Shown here piece after piece: positions 39,552-49,022 of a DNA stretch of 64,000 nt; within the stretch, counting starts at the first letter, position 1; the number at the start of each line of letters is the position of its first letter. The position numbers and the translations under genes were made by a program. This DNA comes from Tannerella serpentiformis (GTDB taxonomy: Bacteria > Bacteroidota > Bacteroidia > Bacteroidales > Tannerellaceae), in contig NZ_CP028365.1 in assembly GCF_003033925.1 (NCBI RefSeq), positions 2,418,001-2,482,000 of the forward strand, written 5' to 3'. A model generated the notes under the pieces. It saw only the letters and a program-made list of their open reading frames with translations. It had not been told where the DNA came from and made no database searches.

Positions 39552-39743
39552 CGGGGGGTATCTGCGATCACCGGATCCGATTTATTTCGGAGGCTACCCT
39601 CGGAGATGTTTCTGATGATTTTGATTCATCGTTAGACGATCACAGCAGGTTCGTGTGAGGATTGATGATGGAACAAAAGGGCAGAAACAGGCTCCGATAG
39701 GTCCGAAACAGAAAGGAGAAAGATCCGCCAAAAGAGCTTCTCA

Positions 39744-41945
39744 TTAGAGGATCGAGAATGCTACGGTCAATCCGGCCATGACGATCGATACCATCGACAT
39801 GAGCTTGATGAGAATATTCAGCGACGGGCCGGAGGTGTCCTTAAACGGGTCGCCGACGGTGTCGCCCACCACGGTGGCCTTATGCGCTTCGGAACCCTTG
39901 CCTCCCATGTTGCCTTCCTCGATGTACTTCTTCGCATTGTCCCATGCGCCACCCGAGTTGGCCATGAAAACGGCCAGGACGAAGCCTGCACCCAGTCCGC
40001 CGACCAGCAATCCCAGTACACCGGACACTCCGAAGAAGATGCCGACGAGCACCGGTACGATGATCGCCAGCAGCGACGGGAAGAGCATTTCGCGCTGTGC
40101 GCCCTGCGTGGAGATGGCCACACAGCGGGCATAATCCGGCGTGGCATCGCCGGTCAGGATCCCCTTGATCTCCCGGAATTGTCGGCGTACCTCCTCGACC
40201 ATCTTGCCTGCTGCCCGTCCCACGGCGTTCATGGTTAGTCCGCAGAACAGGAAGGCCATCATGGAGCCAACGAAGACACCGATCAACACCTTCGGGTTCA
40301 TCAAATCCACTTGATAGTAAGCCATAAAGTCGGGGATGGTGGCTTGTGCCACGTCGACGGTACGGCCCGCGATGTCGATAGTCGTTGTGCCGATGTGTTG
40401 CAGACCGATCTTCACTTCCTCGATGTAGGAGGCCAAGAGGGCGAGGGCTGTCAGGGCGGCTGAGCCGATGGCGAAGCCTTTGCCTGTGGCTGCCGTGGTG
40501 TTGCCCAGAGCGTCAAGGACGTCGGTGCGTTGGCGGACGTGTGGCTCGAGCCGACTCATCTCTGCGTTACCACCGGCATTGTCAGCGATAGGTCCGTAGG
40601 CGTCGGTGGCGAGGGTGATACCGAGTGTGGAGAGCATGCCGACGGCTGCGATGCCAATGCCATAGAGGCCAAGGCTCAGATTGTGCGCCGTAAGTAGGTT
40701 GGCTGTGTCGAACCCAGTGGCAAAGAGGAAGGCGAGGATGATGGCCACGGCGATCGTGATCACCGGAACGGCCGTGGAGATCATACCCATGCCGAGGCCG
40801 GAGATAATGACCGTGGCGGGACCAGACTCCGCGCTGTGAGCGATCGTTTGCGTCGGCTTGTGAGAATGCGACGTGTAGTATTCGGTCGATTGGCCGATGA
40901 TGAAACCTGCCACTAACCCGACGATTACGGAGCAGGAGAGGCCGGCCCAGTTTGGAATCTCGAGCAGATAGAGTATGCCGAAAGAGGCGGCAGCAATCAG
41001 GGCGGAGCTGAGGTTCACGCCGAAGCCGAGCGACTTGAGCAGCTGGCTCATGCCCGCTCCCTCCTTCGTTTTAACGGTGTAAATGCCGACGATGGAGAGA
41101 ATGATGCCGACGGCAGCGATCAGCATGGGAGCAAAGACAGCCTTGGCCTGTACGTCGCCATCGTTATAGAAGGCTGAGGCTCCGAGTGCGGCCGTGGCCA
41201 GGATGGATCCGCAGTACGACTCGTAAAGATCGGCGCCCATACCGGCTACATCGCCGACATTGTCGCCTACGTTGTCCGCAATCGTAGCCGGATTGCGGGG
41301 GTCGTCCTCCGGGATCCCGGCTTCGACCTTCCCCACCAGATCGGCGCCCACGTCTGCGGCCTTCGTATAGATGCCGCCACCCACGCGGGCGAAGAGTGCT
41401 TGCGTCGAAGCGCCCATTCCAAAGGTGAGCATGGTCGTCGTGATCACTACGAGCTTCTGGGGCCCAGTGGCGTCTACAAAGGCGTTGAGGACGAGGTACC
41501 AGACCGAGATGTCAAGTAGCCCCAAACCGACCACAGTAAGCCCCATCACTGCGCCAGATCGAAAAGCGATCTTCAGACCAGAGTTGAGCGAGTTGCGCGC
41601 TGCGTTTGCCGTGCGAGCCGAGGCCGCGGTGGCCGTTTTCATCCCGATAAACCCGGCTAATCCGGAGAAGAATCCACCGGTCAGGAAGGCAAACGGAACC
41701 CAAGGGTTCTGCACATGAAAGCCATAGGCTAGTACTGCGAAAAACAACGCCAAGATAACAAAGACAATAGCGACAACTTTGTACTGTTGCTTCAGGTAAG
41801 CCATCGCGCCCTTCCGCACATGCTCTGCAATTTCTTGCATGGTGGGGGTACCTTCACTTTCTTTCCTCATTTGGCTGTAGAAGACGTAGGCAAACGCCAG
41901 CGCCAGCACCGCAGCCAATGGGACCATTACGAATAGTGTTTCCAT
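39744..41945 (-). CDS. hppA: Membrane-bound ion-translocating pyrophosphatase (K+-dependent type)
   Basis: 733 residues from ATG 41945 ([10 protein letters not shown]), about 16 membrane segments. Substrate-site motifs: [35 protein letters not shown] split over about 216-250, and DNAGGNAEM near 470. [10 protein letters not shown] (about 493-502) has Ala where K+-independent enzymes have Lys, so K+ dependence is predicted. It pumps H+ or Na+ at the expense of PPi; which ion cannot be read here. It has a full promoter at 41994-42026. Confidence 0.95.
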   Translation of the reverse strand: METLFVMVPLAAVLALAFAYVFYSQMRKESEGTPTMQEIAEHVRKGAMAYLKQQYKVVAIVFVILALFFAVLAYGFHVQNPWVPFAFLTGGFFSGLAGFIGMKTATAASARTANAARNSLNSGLKIAFRSGAVMGLTVVGLGLLDISVWYLVLNAFVDATGPQKLVVITTTMLTFGMGASTQALFARVGGGIYTKAADVGADLVGKVEAGIPEDDPRNPATIADNVGDNVGDVAGMGADLYESYCGSILATAALGASAFYNDGDVQAKAVFAPMLIAAVGIILSIVGIYTVKTKEGAGMSQLLKSLGFGVNLSSALIAAASFGILYLLEIPNWAGLSCSVIVGLVAGFIIGQSTEYYTSHSHKPTQTIAHSAESGPATVIISGLGMGMISTAVPVITIAVAIILAFLFATGFDTANLLTAHNLSLGLYGIGIAAVGMLSTLGITLATDAYGPIADNAGGNAEMSRLEPHVRQRTDVLDALGNTTAATGKGFAIGSAALTALALLASYIEEVKIGLQHIGTTTIDIAGRTVDVAQATIPDFMAYYQVDLMNPKVLIGVFVGSMMAFLFCGLTMNAVGRAAGKMVEEVRRQFREIKGILTGDATPDYARCVAISTQGAQREMLFPSLLAIIVPVLVGIFFGVSGVLGLLVGGLGAGFVLAVFMANSGGAWDNAKKYIEEGNMGGKGSEAHKATVVGDTVGDPFKDTSGPSLNILIKLMSMVSIVMAGLTVAFSIL

Positions 41946-41993
41946 AGGAGTGTAATGAGTTTGGTGTGATGTGTATGTATAAAATTTACTGCG

Positions 41994-42026
41994 CAAAAAT
42001 AGCGTCTTCTTCTTTTGTGCTTCAAA
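41994..42026 (-). promoter_or_regulatory. Promoter of the membrane pyrophosphatase gene
   Basis: Minus strand TTTG (42026-42023), 21 nt, TATTTTTG (42001-41994), about 48 bp before ATG 41945. Confidence 0.7.
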
Positions 42027-42109
42027 ATTGTTTTCGGATTAAAATTATCGGTTCTTTTAGATCTCAAAAATCGCTGTGCAATGGTCGCTCTCGGAGGTGT
42101 GAAAGGCAT

Positions 42110-42740
42110 CAGGGATGCCGACCAAGTCTGGCCGGGTACTAGGAAAACTTCCTTGCCTCGGCAGAGGCCGTCAGGGACGCCAGCCAAGTCTGGCCGGGTA
42201 CCAGGAAAACTTCGCAGGCGGCCGCAGCCGCCCCGAGGCCTCGGAAAGCGTCAAAACACGCCGCTGAACGTTTCCGAGGCCTCGGAAAGCTCCAAAACGC
42301 GCCGCTGAACGTTTCCGAGGCCTCGGAAGCTCCAAAACGCGCCGCTGAACGTTTCCGAGGCCTCGGAAAGCTCCAAAACACGCCGCTGAACGTTTCCGAG
42401 GGCTCGAAAAGCTCCAAAACGCGCCGCTGAACGTTTCCGAGGCCTCGGAAAGTATCAAAACGCGCCGCTGAACGTTTCCGAGGCCTCGGAAGGTCCAAAA
42501 CACGCCGCTGAAGGTTTCCGAGGCCTCGGAAGGCGTCAGGGACGCCGGCCAAGTCTTGCCGGGTACCAGGAAAACTTCCTTGCCTCGGCAGAGGCCGTCA
42601 GGGACGCCGGCCAAGTCTGACCGGGTACCAGGAAAACTTCCTTGCCTCGGCAGAGGCCGTCAGGGACGCCGGCCGAACATCTCAAAAGCCCGTACCCGGC
42701 AAACTTCGCAGGCGGCCGTAGCCGCCCCGCAGCCGCCCCG
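42110..42740. repeat. Composite tandem array I: 41-bp core flanked by 62-bp units
   Basis: Core: GAACGTTTCCGAGG recurs at 42266, 42307, 42347, 42388, 42429, 42470 and 42510 (40-41 bp); each unit holds the 14-nt perfect palindrome TCCGAGGCCTCGGA. Flanks: the GCCGGGTAC landmark recurs 62 bp apart on the left (42131, 42193) and on the right (42558, 42620), with GCAGGCGGCCG-type sequence near 42216 and 42708. It fills most of the divergent gap 41946-42827. Confidence 0.93.
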
Positions 42741-42827
42741 GGGCCAATCGTTTTGATGCTGGAGAGGGGTGGGCGAGCATTTCAAATTCATTTCAGATTT
42801 GCCCCTACATCTTTGCCCCCGATTTTT

Positions 42828-43283
42828 ATGAACAGCAAAATGAAGAATCAGATGAAAAAAATGATGTTTATGGCGTGCTTAGTGCTTTTCGCGCTGACAG
42901 CCTGTGCAGACGACGATCTGCCGATCCGTACGAACCAGTTGCCACGCAACGCACAACAGTTCCTGACCCAGTATTTCCGCGGTGTAGAGGTTTCGTATGC
43001 CAAGCAAGACGATGAAGGCTTCGACAAGAGCTATGAGGTCGTGTTTGTTGATGGGAATAAGGTAGAATTTCGGAGGGATGGCGAGTGGAAGGAGGTCGAT
43101 TGCCGTTACGGACGAGTTCCCGACGCTATCGTGCCCCGTGCCATCCTCGACTTTGTACGCCAGCATTATGCCGGCCAGTATATTCGTAAGATCGAGCGCG
43201 ATCGCCACGGCTATGAAGTCAAGCTCACCAGCGGGTTAGAGCTCAAGTTCGACCGTAACGGTCGCTTCCGCAAGATCGATTGA
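42828..43283 (+). CDS. Secreted PepSY-like (DUF2874) protein
   Basis: 151 residues from ATG 42828 (MNSKMKNQMKKMM); signal/lipoprotein segment FMACLVLFALTAC with Cys26. Two beta-lactamase-inhibitor-like / PepSY-like repeats: LPRNAQQFLTQYFRG...EVVFVDGNKVEFRRDGEW (about 38-85) and VPRAILDFVRQHYAG...EVKLTSGLELKFDRNG (about 100-147). Proteins of this type are periplasmic or surface and of unknown function in the Bacteroidota. A strong terminator follows. Confidence 0.82.
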   Translation: MNSKMKNQMKKMMFMACLVLFALTACADDDLPIRTNQLPRNAQQFLTQYFRGVEVSYAKQDDEGFDKSYEVVFVDGNKVEFRRDGEWKEVDCRYGRVPDAIVPRAILDFVRQHYAGQYIRKIERDRHGYEVKLTSGLELKFDRNGRFRKID

Positions 43284-43356
43284 GGCACTATGTCTATGTG
43301 ATGGAGCTCCCTTTTACCCCCTGATAAAGGGAACGCCTGATACTTTTTAATACGCT

Positions 43357-43406
43357 AAAGACCTCTCCCGAACCTGCATGACAGGTCAGGGGGGAGGTCT
43401 TTTTTT
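43357..43406 (+). terminator. Terminator between convergent genes
   Basis: AAAGACCTCTCCC (43357-43369) / GGGGAGGTCTTT (43391-43402) with inner ACCTG/CAGGT and a seven-T run at 43400-43406. It ends the PepSY-like gene and may also serve the opposite gene. Confidence 0.9.
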
Positions 43407-43446
43407 GCGTTCGGGCATAGCCTAATCGTAGTCCGCAGGGGGAGGG

Positions 43447-45762
43447 TCATTCGGAAGTTCCGAAGCGCGAGGTGTCGAGATGGGGGGCTTTCGTGGGCTT
43501 ATATCCCCGCAAACGATAGATGAAGGTCAGCGTCACCGCACGCGTGTCGGGCACGACATACATACGGAGCTGTTGCGTGGCGTAGTCGGTACGCAAGCGG
43601 GGCGACCAGGTGGCAAAAACGTCGTCGGCCTTGAGTTGTAGCTCTGCGGCGCCCCGTGCGAGGCTCCATTTTAGACCCGTATCGATGCGCCAGAGGCCGT
43701 TGATGTCGGCTATACCCTGCATGCTCGGTGTGATGGTGGATGCGTTCAGCTCAAGAGTGAGGTGATGGCCGAGATGGAAGGTATTGTCGAGGCGAGCATA
43801 GAGGAGCATGCGGTGCCGATCGAACGTGAGGTCGTGAAAATGACTATGCCGGACGTGATCGGTCGATGCGTTGAGGACGAGACGGCTCTGCACGTTGGGC
43901 AAGGGGTGTATGGGGACGACGAGATTGACCCCCAAGGTGCGCTTGTAGTCAAAGTTTGTGCTTTGATAGATCAGCGCGGGGCTGCTGGAGCTTTGGTAGG
44001 GGAGTTGCACGGAATAACCAGGCATACGGGTGGTGTAGAGCGTGAAAATGAACTTCCCACTGATGATGTAGCTCAGGCGACTGGCGTAAGAGCGATAGGG
44101 ATGGAGGAGCGGATTGCCGTGAACCTCAGCGTAGGCGTTGAGGAAGGTTCTCCCGCCGTGACTCTCCCAGTAAGCGGGATATACCTTGTCTGACGTGAGG
44201 GAGGCTTGCAGGATTTGACCGGGGGACAAGGCCCACGTGACGCTAAATTCAGGGAAGAGGGTACGGTCGTGCGTGTTGGCGAACCGATAATCCTCGCCGG
44301 TGAGGGACGCCGAGAGGGAGAAGTTGGATGTGAGTGCGAACTCGGTGCCCAGATAGAGGCGGGCGGTGCGTTCGGTCAGGCGATTATCGATGTCCGGAAG
44401 GCCGGCCACGTCGTCGGAGGCATATCGCTGTGCGCTGTGGTCGGTTGCGTAGAGGTATTCGGCGCCATAATTCACTTTCAAGGCCTTGCCGATCGGGTGA
44501 GACTGGTCAGCAAATACGCGCAGGCGGTCGATTTGCTGAGCATTGCGGGTCGTCAAGTCGGTCGAGGTATGACTGAGCGTGTTTTCGTAGGCAAAATGTT
44601 GCTGCAGGCGCTCTTCGTAGCGCGTGTATTCAGCGCCCAGCTTGAGGCCGAACCCGGTGCTGAGGTCGAGGAGGGCGTTATGGAGCTGCGTGGGCCGTTC
44701 GTTCGAAGTGCGACTATGCGAAAGGCCGAGTGTGCCCTCTCCGATCCGCTCGGAGCGACGTCCGGTGACGAGTCGGGCGGTATAGACCAGTCCGAGACGG
44801 CTTTGCTTGGAGAGCTGGAGGTCTGTTTCCATGCGAATGAGATGCGTCTGGGCGCGATGGGTCGTTCTGTCTTGCTGCGTGACGGCCTGATGGTGATTTT
44901 GATAGAAATGATCGGCATCGATGTCGAGTCCGCCGCGGGTGTGGCTGGCTTCGGACGAAGCGTTGAGACGCAGCATCCATCGCGGGGCGGTGCGGACGAG
45001 TGCGGCGCCAAGGGTATAGTTGGCGTAATGCCGCTGCGCATAGTCGGCATTGATCTGGCCCTGCCATCCGCCGTCTTTCCCGGCGGCGTCGCGGGTGACA
45101 AGGAGGATGGCGGCCCCGCGAACGTGGTATTGCGGAGGGGCACTATACATCACCTCGGCCGAGCGGATGTCACGGGCAGGGATCGAACGGAGCACGGTCC
45201 GAAGAGCCTCGCCGGAGAGGGACGTCTTGCGGCCATCGATCAAAATAGCCAGGCTGGGGGCGCCGGCCAACGTGAGGGCATCACCCTCATCGCGCACGCC
45301 GGGGAGTAGCAGCAGCGCCTCATAGGCATTGGCGGCCACGCGACCCGCGATCAGGCGGGGCAGATCGTAAATGATCCGTCCGCCGGATAGCCTCGCGATG
45401 GGGCGTTCCCCGCGGACGACGATTTCAGGCATCGCCTGCGCACGCTCGGTCAGTCGGACCGCGATTTCGTTGGCTTGATCTCGGTGGACGGTCTGCTCGT
45501 GCGTTTCGTAAGCCACATGCTGCACGATGAGGCGGTACGTGGCGCGGTCGTTCGGGGTGGCATCGATGTGAAAGGCCCCGATGGAGTCCGTGATGGCGGA
45601 GGTTACATAGCTGGAGTCGGCCGTTTGCAGGATGATGGCGGCTTGCGCCACGGGTCGGCCGTCACTGTCGGTGACGCGACCGCTAAGGCGCATTTGCGCA
45701 CTGGCTCCGTGCGTGATCAGCAGGGCCGCAAGGAGGGTCAGGAGGGTAAAAATCGTTCTCAT
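43447..45762 (-). CDS. Outer-membrane beta-barrel receptor with N-terminal carboxypeptidase-like domain
   Basis: 771 residues. Signal peptide FTLLTLLAALLITHGASAQ (to about 22), then a CarboxypepD_reg-like domain (GRVTDSDGRPVAQAAIIL, about 28-46) and a plug-like region (VVRGERPIARLSGGRIIYDL, about 116-136), then a long barrel ending FIYRLRGYKP. This is the outer_membrane_beta-barrel (OMP_b-brl_3) branch of TonB-type receptors. The substrate is unknown. No SusD partner is adjacent. Confidence 0.85.
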   Translation of the reverse strand: MRTIFTLLTLLAALLITHGASAQMRLSGRVTDSDGRPVAQAAIILQTADSSYVTSAITDSIGAFHIDATPNDRATYRLIVQHVAYETHEQTVHRDQANEIAVRLTERAQAMPEIVVRGERPIARLSGGRIIYDLPRLIAGRVAANAYEALLLLPGVRDEGDALTLAGAPSLAILIDGRKTSLSGEALRTVLRSIPARDIRSAEVMYSAPPQYHVRGAAILLVTRDAAGKDGGWQGQINADYAQRHYANYTLGAALVRTAPRWMLRLNASSEASHTRGGLDIDADHFYQNHHQAVTQQDRTTHRAQTHLIRMETDLQLSKQSRLGLVYTARLVTGRRSERIGEGTLGLSHSRTSNERPTQLHNALLDLSTGFGLKLGAEYTRYEERLQQHFAYENTLSHTSTDLTTRNAQQIDRLRVFADQSHPIGKALKVNYGAEYLYATDHSAQRYASDDVAGLPDIDNRLTERTARLYLGTEFALTSNFSLSASLTGEDYRFANTHDRTLFPEFSVTWALSPGQILQASLTSDKVYPAYWESHGGRTFLNAYAEVHGNPLLHPYRSYASRLSYIISGKFIFTLYTTRMPGYSVQLPYQSSSSPALIYQSTNFDYKRTLGVNLVVPIHPLPNVQSRLVLNASTDHVRHSHFHDLTFDRHRMLLYARLDNTFHLGHHLTLELNASTITPSMQGIADINGLWRIDTGLKWSLARGAAELQLKADDVFATWSPRLRTDYATQQLRMYVVPDTRAVTLTFIYRLRGYKPTKAPHLDTSRFGTSE

Positions 45763-45939
45763 GATGAATCGTTTGATGGGTGTGGATCTTTTTTCGCGGC
45801 AAAGGTGGGCGTGCTATTCGAGCTGGATGCTTATCACCGGCTTACGAAGTCTTACTTAGTCTTATCGGCCCCAGTTGCTGCGCCCGGGAGGCCTATTTTT
45901 GTCGGTGAGATGGCAGTCGGACGTGTTTCAAATGCTTCG

Positions 45940-46395
45940 GAGAACTTTTTGGCGTTTGCGGAACTTCCGCAAGCGTCTCGGAGAGCTTTTTGGCGTTTGC
46001 GGAACTTCCGCAAGCGTCTCGAAGAGCTTTTTGGTGTTTGCGGAACTTCCGCAAGTGTCTCAAAGAGCTTTTTGGTGTTTGCGGAACTTCCGCAAGCGTC
46101 GCGGAGAACTTTTTGGCGTTTGCGGAACTTCCGCAAGCGTCTCAAAGAACTTTTTGGCGTTTGCGGGAGTCCCGCAAGTGTCTCGAAAAACTTTTTGGCG
46201 TTTGCGGGAGTCCCGCAAGTGTCTCGAAAAACTTTTTGGCGTTTGCGGGAGTCCCGCAAGTGTCTCAAAGAACTTTTTGGCGTTTGCGGGAACCCCGCAA
46301 GTGCCTCGAAAAACTTTTTGGCGTTTGCGGGAACCCCGCAAGTGCCTCGAAAAACTTTTTGGCGTTTGCGGGAACCCCGCAAGCATTTCCAAAGC
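45940..46395. repeat. Tandem array J: 41-bp units, 11 copies, with covarying palindrome
   Basis: GGCGTTTGCGG or close variants recur every 41 bp (45951, 45992, 46033, ...). The dyad changes along the array but stays paired: TTGCGGAA-C-TTCCGCAA (first five copies), TTGCGGGA-G-TCCCGCAA (next three), TTGCGGG-AAC-CCCGCAA (last three). It fills the divergent gap 45763-46480 between the receptor and the sensor kinase. Confidence 0.97.
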
Positions 46396-46480
46396 TACTT
46401 TGGCCGTTACCACATGCTATCAATGACATTCTCTACGGATAAGGGGATCTCATTCTTTTGTCGAACTCACGTTATCTACG

Positions 46481-47893
46481 ATGGACATCCGAAAATTCAA
46501 ACGCGCCGTGACCGCCATCCTCTTGGGCATTACTGCGCTCTTCGTCTTCAACCTCTTTTATCTCAAGGGACTCGCTGATTCGCTGCACGACGAGGCCGCA
46601 CGCGTCGTGATGGCTTGTATCGAGAGCGCCGACAGCAAGGAGCTACAACTGCGTCTGCAAAAACGCCGCGCCGATCCGAGCGTGAAGCACAGTGCGATCC
46701 TGATCGAAAAGAAAAAAGACAACGACTCCATCGTGACGATGCGTAATGCTTCGATCGGAGAGAGGCGGACGACGGTGGTGACGGTCGTTCCTGCGGAATC
46801 GCCTTACATCGAGCTTGAACAACTGGCTCGCGAGGTGCGCACGTCTATCCATCAACAGTTGGACGCTTCGTATCCCGTCGATCTTCAGGCCTTGGATAGC
46901 TTGATAGACGCCGAACTCCGCGTCCGCGGCATGGCGCTCCGTGTGTTTCGTACTGAAATCGTGGACGAACGGACCGGACACGTCTTGCAAGCCTCCTTTC
47001 CGCACAGCATGAAGCGCCCGACCTTCAAGCATGTGGCGGTTTACTCGTTCAATCCGGAGCGGCACTACGTGTACCGTGTCTTTCTCCCATCTCTTACGGG
47101 CGTCATCGTTCGCCAGATGGCTGGGATCCTGTTTTCGACCCTGCTCCTTATGGTCTTGCTGGCGCTGTCTTTTCGTTTCCTGATTCGCACCGTGATGCAG
47201 CAGCGCACACTCGAGGAGATGAAGGATGACTTGACGAATAATATGACGCACGAGCTGAAGACGCCCATTGCAGCCGCGTATTCCGCCGTCGACGCGCTCC
47301 TGAACTATCGCCAAGGGGAGGATCCCTCCAAACGTGCGCAGTATTTGCAGCTGTGCCTCGATCAACTCTCCCATTTGAGCGGATTGGTGGAGCAAATTCT
47401 GGATATGAGCCTCGAAAGACGGCGTAAGCAGGAACTGCACCGCGAGCCTGTCTCCATCCGCGCGCTATTTGAACGGCTGACCCGGCTGTATAGCCTCCGT
47501 GCCGGCCGTCCCGTGCACTTCCTGACGGAGGTCGCGCCTCCCGACCTGTCTCTCCAGGCCGACCCCGAGCAGCTGGGTCATGCCATCGGCAATTTGATAG
47601 ACAACGCCATCAAGTATTCCCCCGGCGAGCCGGAAATAACCCTCTGGGCCGGGTGTGAGGGTGCTTTTTACGTGGTCACGGTGAGCGATCGCGGCTGTGG
47701 CATCCCCTCGGCTTCGGTCGGTCGGATCTTCGATAAGTTCTATCGTGTTCCCGCCGGTGATCGCCACGATGTGAAGGGCTACGGACTCGGTCTTTACCAC
47801 GTTCGGCAGATCGTTGAGCGCCACGGAGGGCGAATCACCGTGTCGCCTCGACCGCGTGGCGGTTCAATCTTCAAAATCGAGATCCCGAGATAA
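46481..47893 (+). CDS. Sensor histidine kinase
   Basis: 470 residues. TM1 near 9-29 (AVTAILLGITALFVFNLFYL), a periplasmic sensor region to about 205, TM2 near 210-232 (GILFSTLLLMVLLALSFRFL). The HisKA motif has phospho-acceptor His257 in NMTHELKTPIAAAY; HATPase motifs N (LIDNAIKYSPGE, about 370), G1 DRGCGIP and G2 GYGLGLY. It pairs with the response regulator 20 bp downstream. The stimulus is unknown. Confidence 0.95.
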   Translation: MDIRKFKRAVTAILLGITALFVFNLFYLKGLADSLHDEAARVVMACIESADSKELQLRLQKRRADPSVKHSAILIEKKKDNDSIVTMRNASIGERRTTVVTVVPAESPYIELEQLAREVRTSIHQQLDASYPVDLQALDSLIDAELRVRGMALRVFRTEIVDERTGHVLQASFPHSMKRPTFKHVAVYSFNPERHYVYRVFLPSLTGVIVRQMAGILFSTLLLMVLLALSFRFLIRTVMQQRTLEEMKDDLTNNMTHELKTPIAAAYSAVDALLNYRQGEDPSKRAQYLQLCLDQLSHLSGLVEQILDMSLERRRKQELHREPVSIRALFERLTRLYSLRAGRPVHFLTEVAPPDLSLQADPEQLGHAIGNLIDNAIKYSPGEPEITLWAGCEGAFYVVTVSDRGCGIPSASVGRIFDKFYRVPAGDRHDVKGYGLGLYHVRQIVERHGGRITVSPRPRGGSIFKIEIPR

Positions 47894-47913
47894 ATTATAG
47901 ATCCTATCAGACA

Positions 47914-48630
47914 ATGGAAAATCAAAGAAATCCCAGCATCCTATTGGTGGAAGACGAACCCGCGCTGGCATTGATCATCAAGGACACGCTGGAAGGCGAA
48001 GGATTTCAGGTCATACACACCTCCGACGGGTTGCATGGCCTGGATTGTTTCGCGCGTTGCCGACCTGACCTTGTGGTGGCTGACATTATGATGCCCGGAA
48101 TGGACGGCTTCGAGATGGTCCGTCGTATGCGCCGCGTCGACACCACCACGCCCATCCTGTTCCTTACCGCGCGCTCGTCGTTGAACGATCTGGTCAAGGG
48201 CTTTGGCCTTGGCGCCAACGATTATCTGAAGAAGCCCTTCAAGATGCTCGAACTCATCGTGCGGATTAGGGCCTTGCTCGGTCGTCCGACACCTGCCGAG
48301 CGCGTTTTGCCGACCGACGCCGAGCCGCCGGTTCTCCATTTCGGCCGCTACACCTTCCAGACCGCCGCGCAACGTCTGATTGACGCCGACGGAGTGGCCC
48401 AGGAACTGTCGTACATGGAAAGCGAGCTGTTACGTAGGCTTATCATTGGCTGTGAAACCGTCGTCGAGTTCCGCACGCTCCTTCTCGACCTCTGGCATGA
48501 CGACAGCCCTTACAACCGCAACAGCCTGCACGTCTTCATCCATAAGCTCCGCCGCCGCCTCTCCGCCGACCCCCATATTCGCATCCTCAACATCCGCAGC
48601 TTAGGCTATAAGCTCGTCGTCGAAGGGTAG
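47914..48630 (+). CDS. OmpR-family response regulator
   Basis: 238 residues. Receiver domain with VEDEPALALI (acidic pocket, about 10-13), phospho-acceptor Asp57 in VVADIMMPGMDGFE, Thr in LFLTARSS and Lys in YLKKPFK. The C-terminal winged helix (about 145-236) includes NRNSLHVFIHKLRRRL and LGYKLVVEG. It is the partner of the adjacent kinase. A nine-G tract follows at about 48685-48693. Confidence 0.95.
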   Translation: MENQRNPSILLVEDEPALALIIKDTLEGEGFQVIHTSDGLHGLDCFARCRPDLVVADIMMPGMDGFEMVRRMRRVDTTTPILFLTARSSLNDLVKGFGLGANDYLKKPFKMLELIVRIRALLGRPTPAERVLPTDAEPPVLHFGRYTFQTAAQRLIDADGVAQELSYMESELLRRLIIGCETVVEFRTLLLDLWHDDSPYNRNSLHVFIHKLRRRLSADPHIRILNIRSLGYKLVVEG

Positions 48631-48694
48631 TGCGTTGACGAACCCGCCCTCATGTGCCCGGCTAACTTCCCCGGCGTCAGCAGGGGGGGGGCGA

Positions 48695-48958
48695 TTACGG
48701 ATTGTAGAGATTGCGGTCGTAGAAGTCCATGATTTCGATTTCCATGCGGTAAGCGCGGGCTGCGGGGCCGTCGGGATTGATGGCCGCGGATGCCAGATAG
48801 TCGTTGATGGCCTCACGGATACGCCCCGCCTTGCGGTGAGCACGTCCGCGGAGGTAAAGCGCCTCGTCGCTGTCGGGGTGAGTGGCTAAGTAGTCGTTAA
48901 GAAGCTCGATGGCGTCGGTTATGCGACCTTCGTCAATCCATTGTCTGATTTGATTCAT
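48695..48958 (-). CDS. Small tetratricopeptide-repeat-like protein
   Basis: 87 residues from ATG 48958 (MNQIRQWIDEGR). Contains about two TPR-like helical pairs: GRITDAIELLNDYLATHPDSDEA and GRIREAINDYLASAAINPDGPA. Likely a soluble protein-interaction module. An in-frame extension to 49120 exists but overlaps the end of the neighbouring gene and has no export logic, so I rejected it. The next gene upstream ends 65 bp away on the same strand, so the two may be co-transcribed. Confidence 0.7.
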   Translation of the reverse strand: MNQIRQWIDEGRITDAIELLNDYLATHPDSDEALYLRGRAHRKAGRIREAINDYLASAAINPDGPAARAYRMEIEIMDFYDRNLYNP

Positions 48959-49022
48959 GTGATAGGTGTGTATGATGAGAAAATACAGGTGAAAAGTGGG
49001 TGGATAGCGGTGGAGGGGAGGG

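Noticed and set aside
42139-42614. Repeat-encoded frames in array I, and similar ones in arrays C, H and J
   Set aside because: Open in several frames at once; composition follows the DNA repeat; 41-bp units shift frame each copy, so encoded peptides are not conserved.
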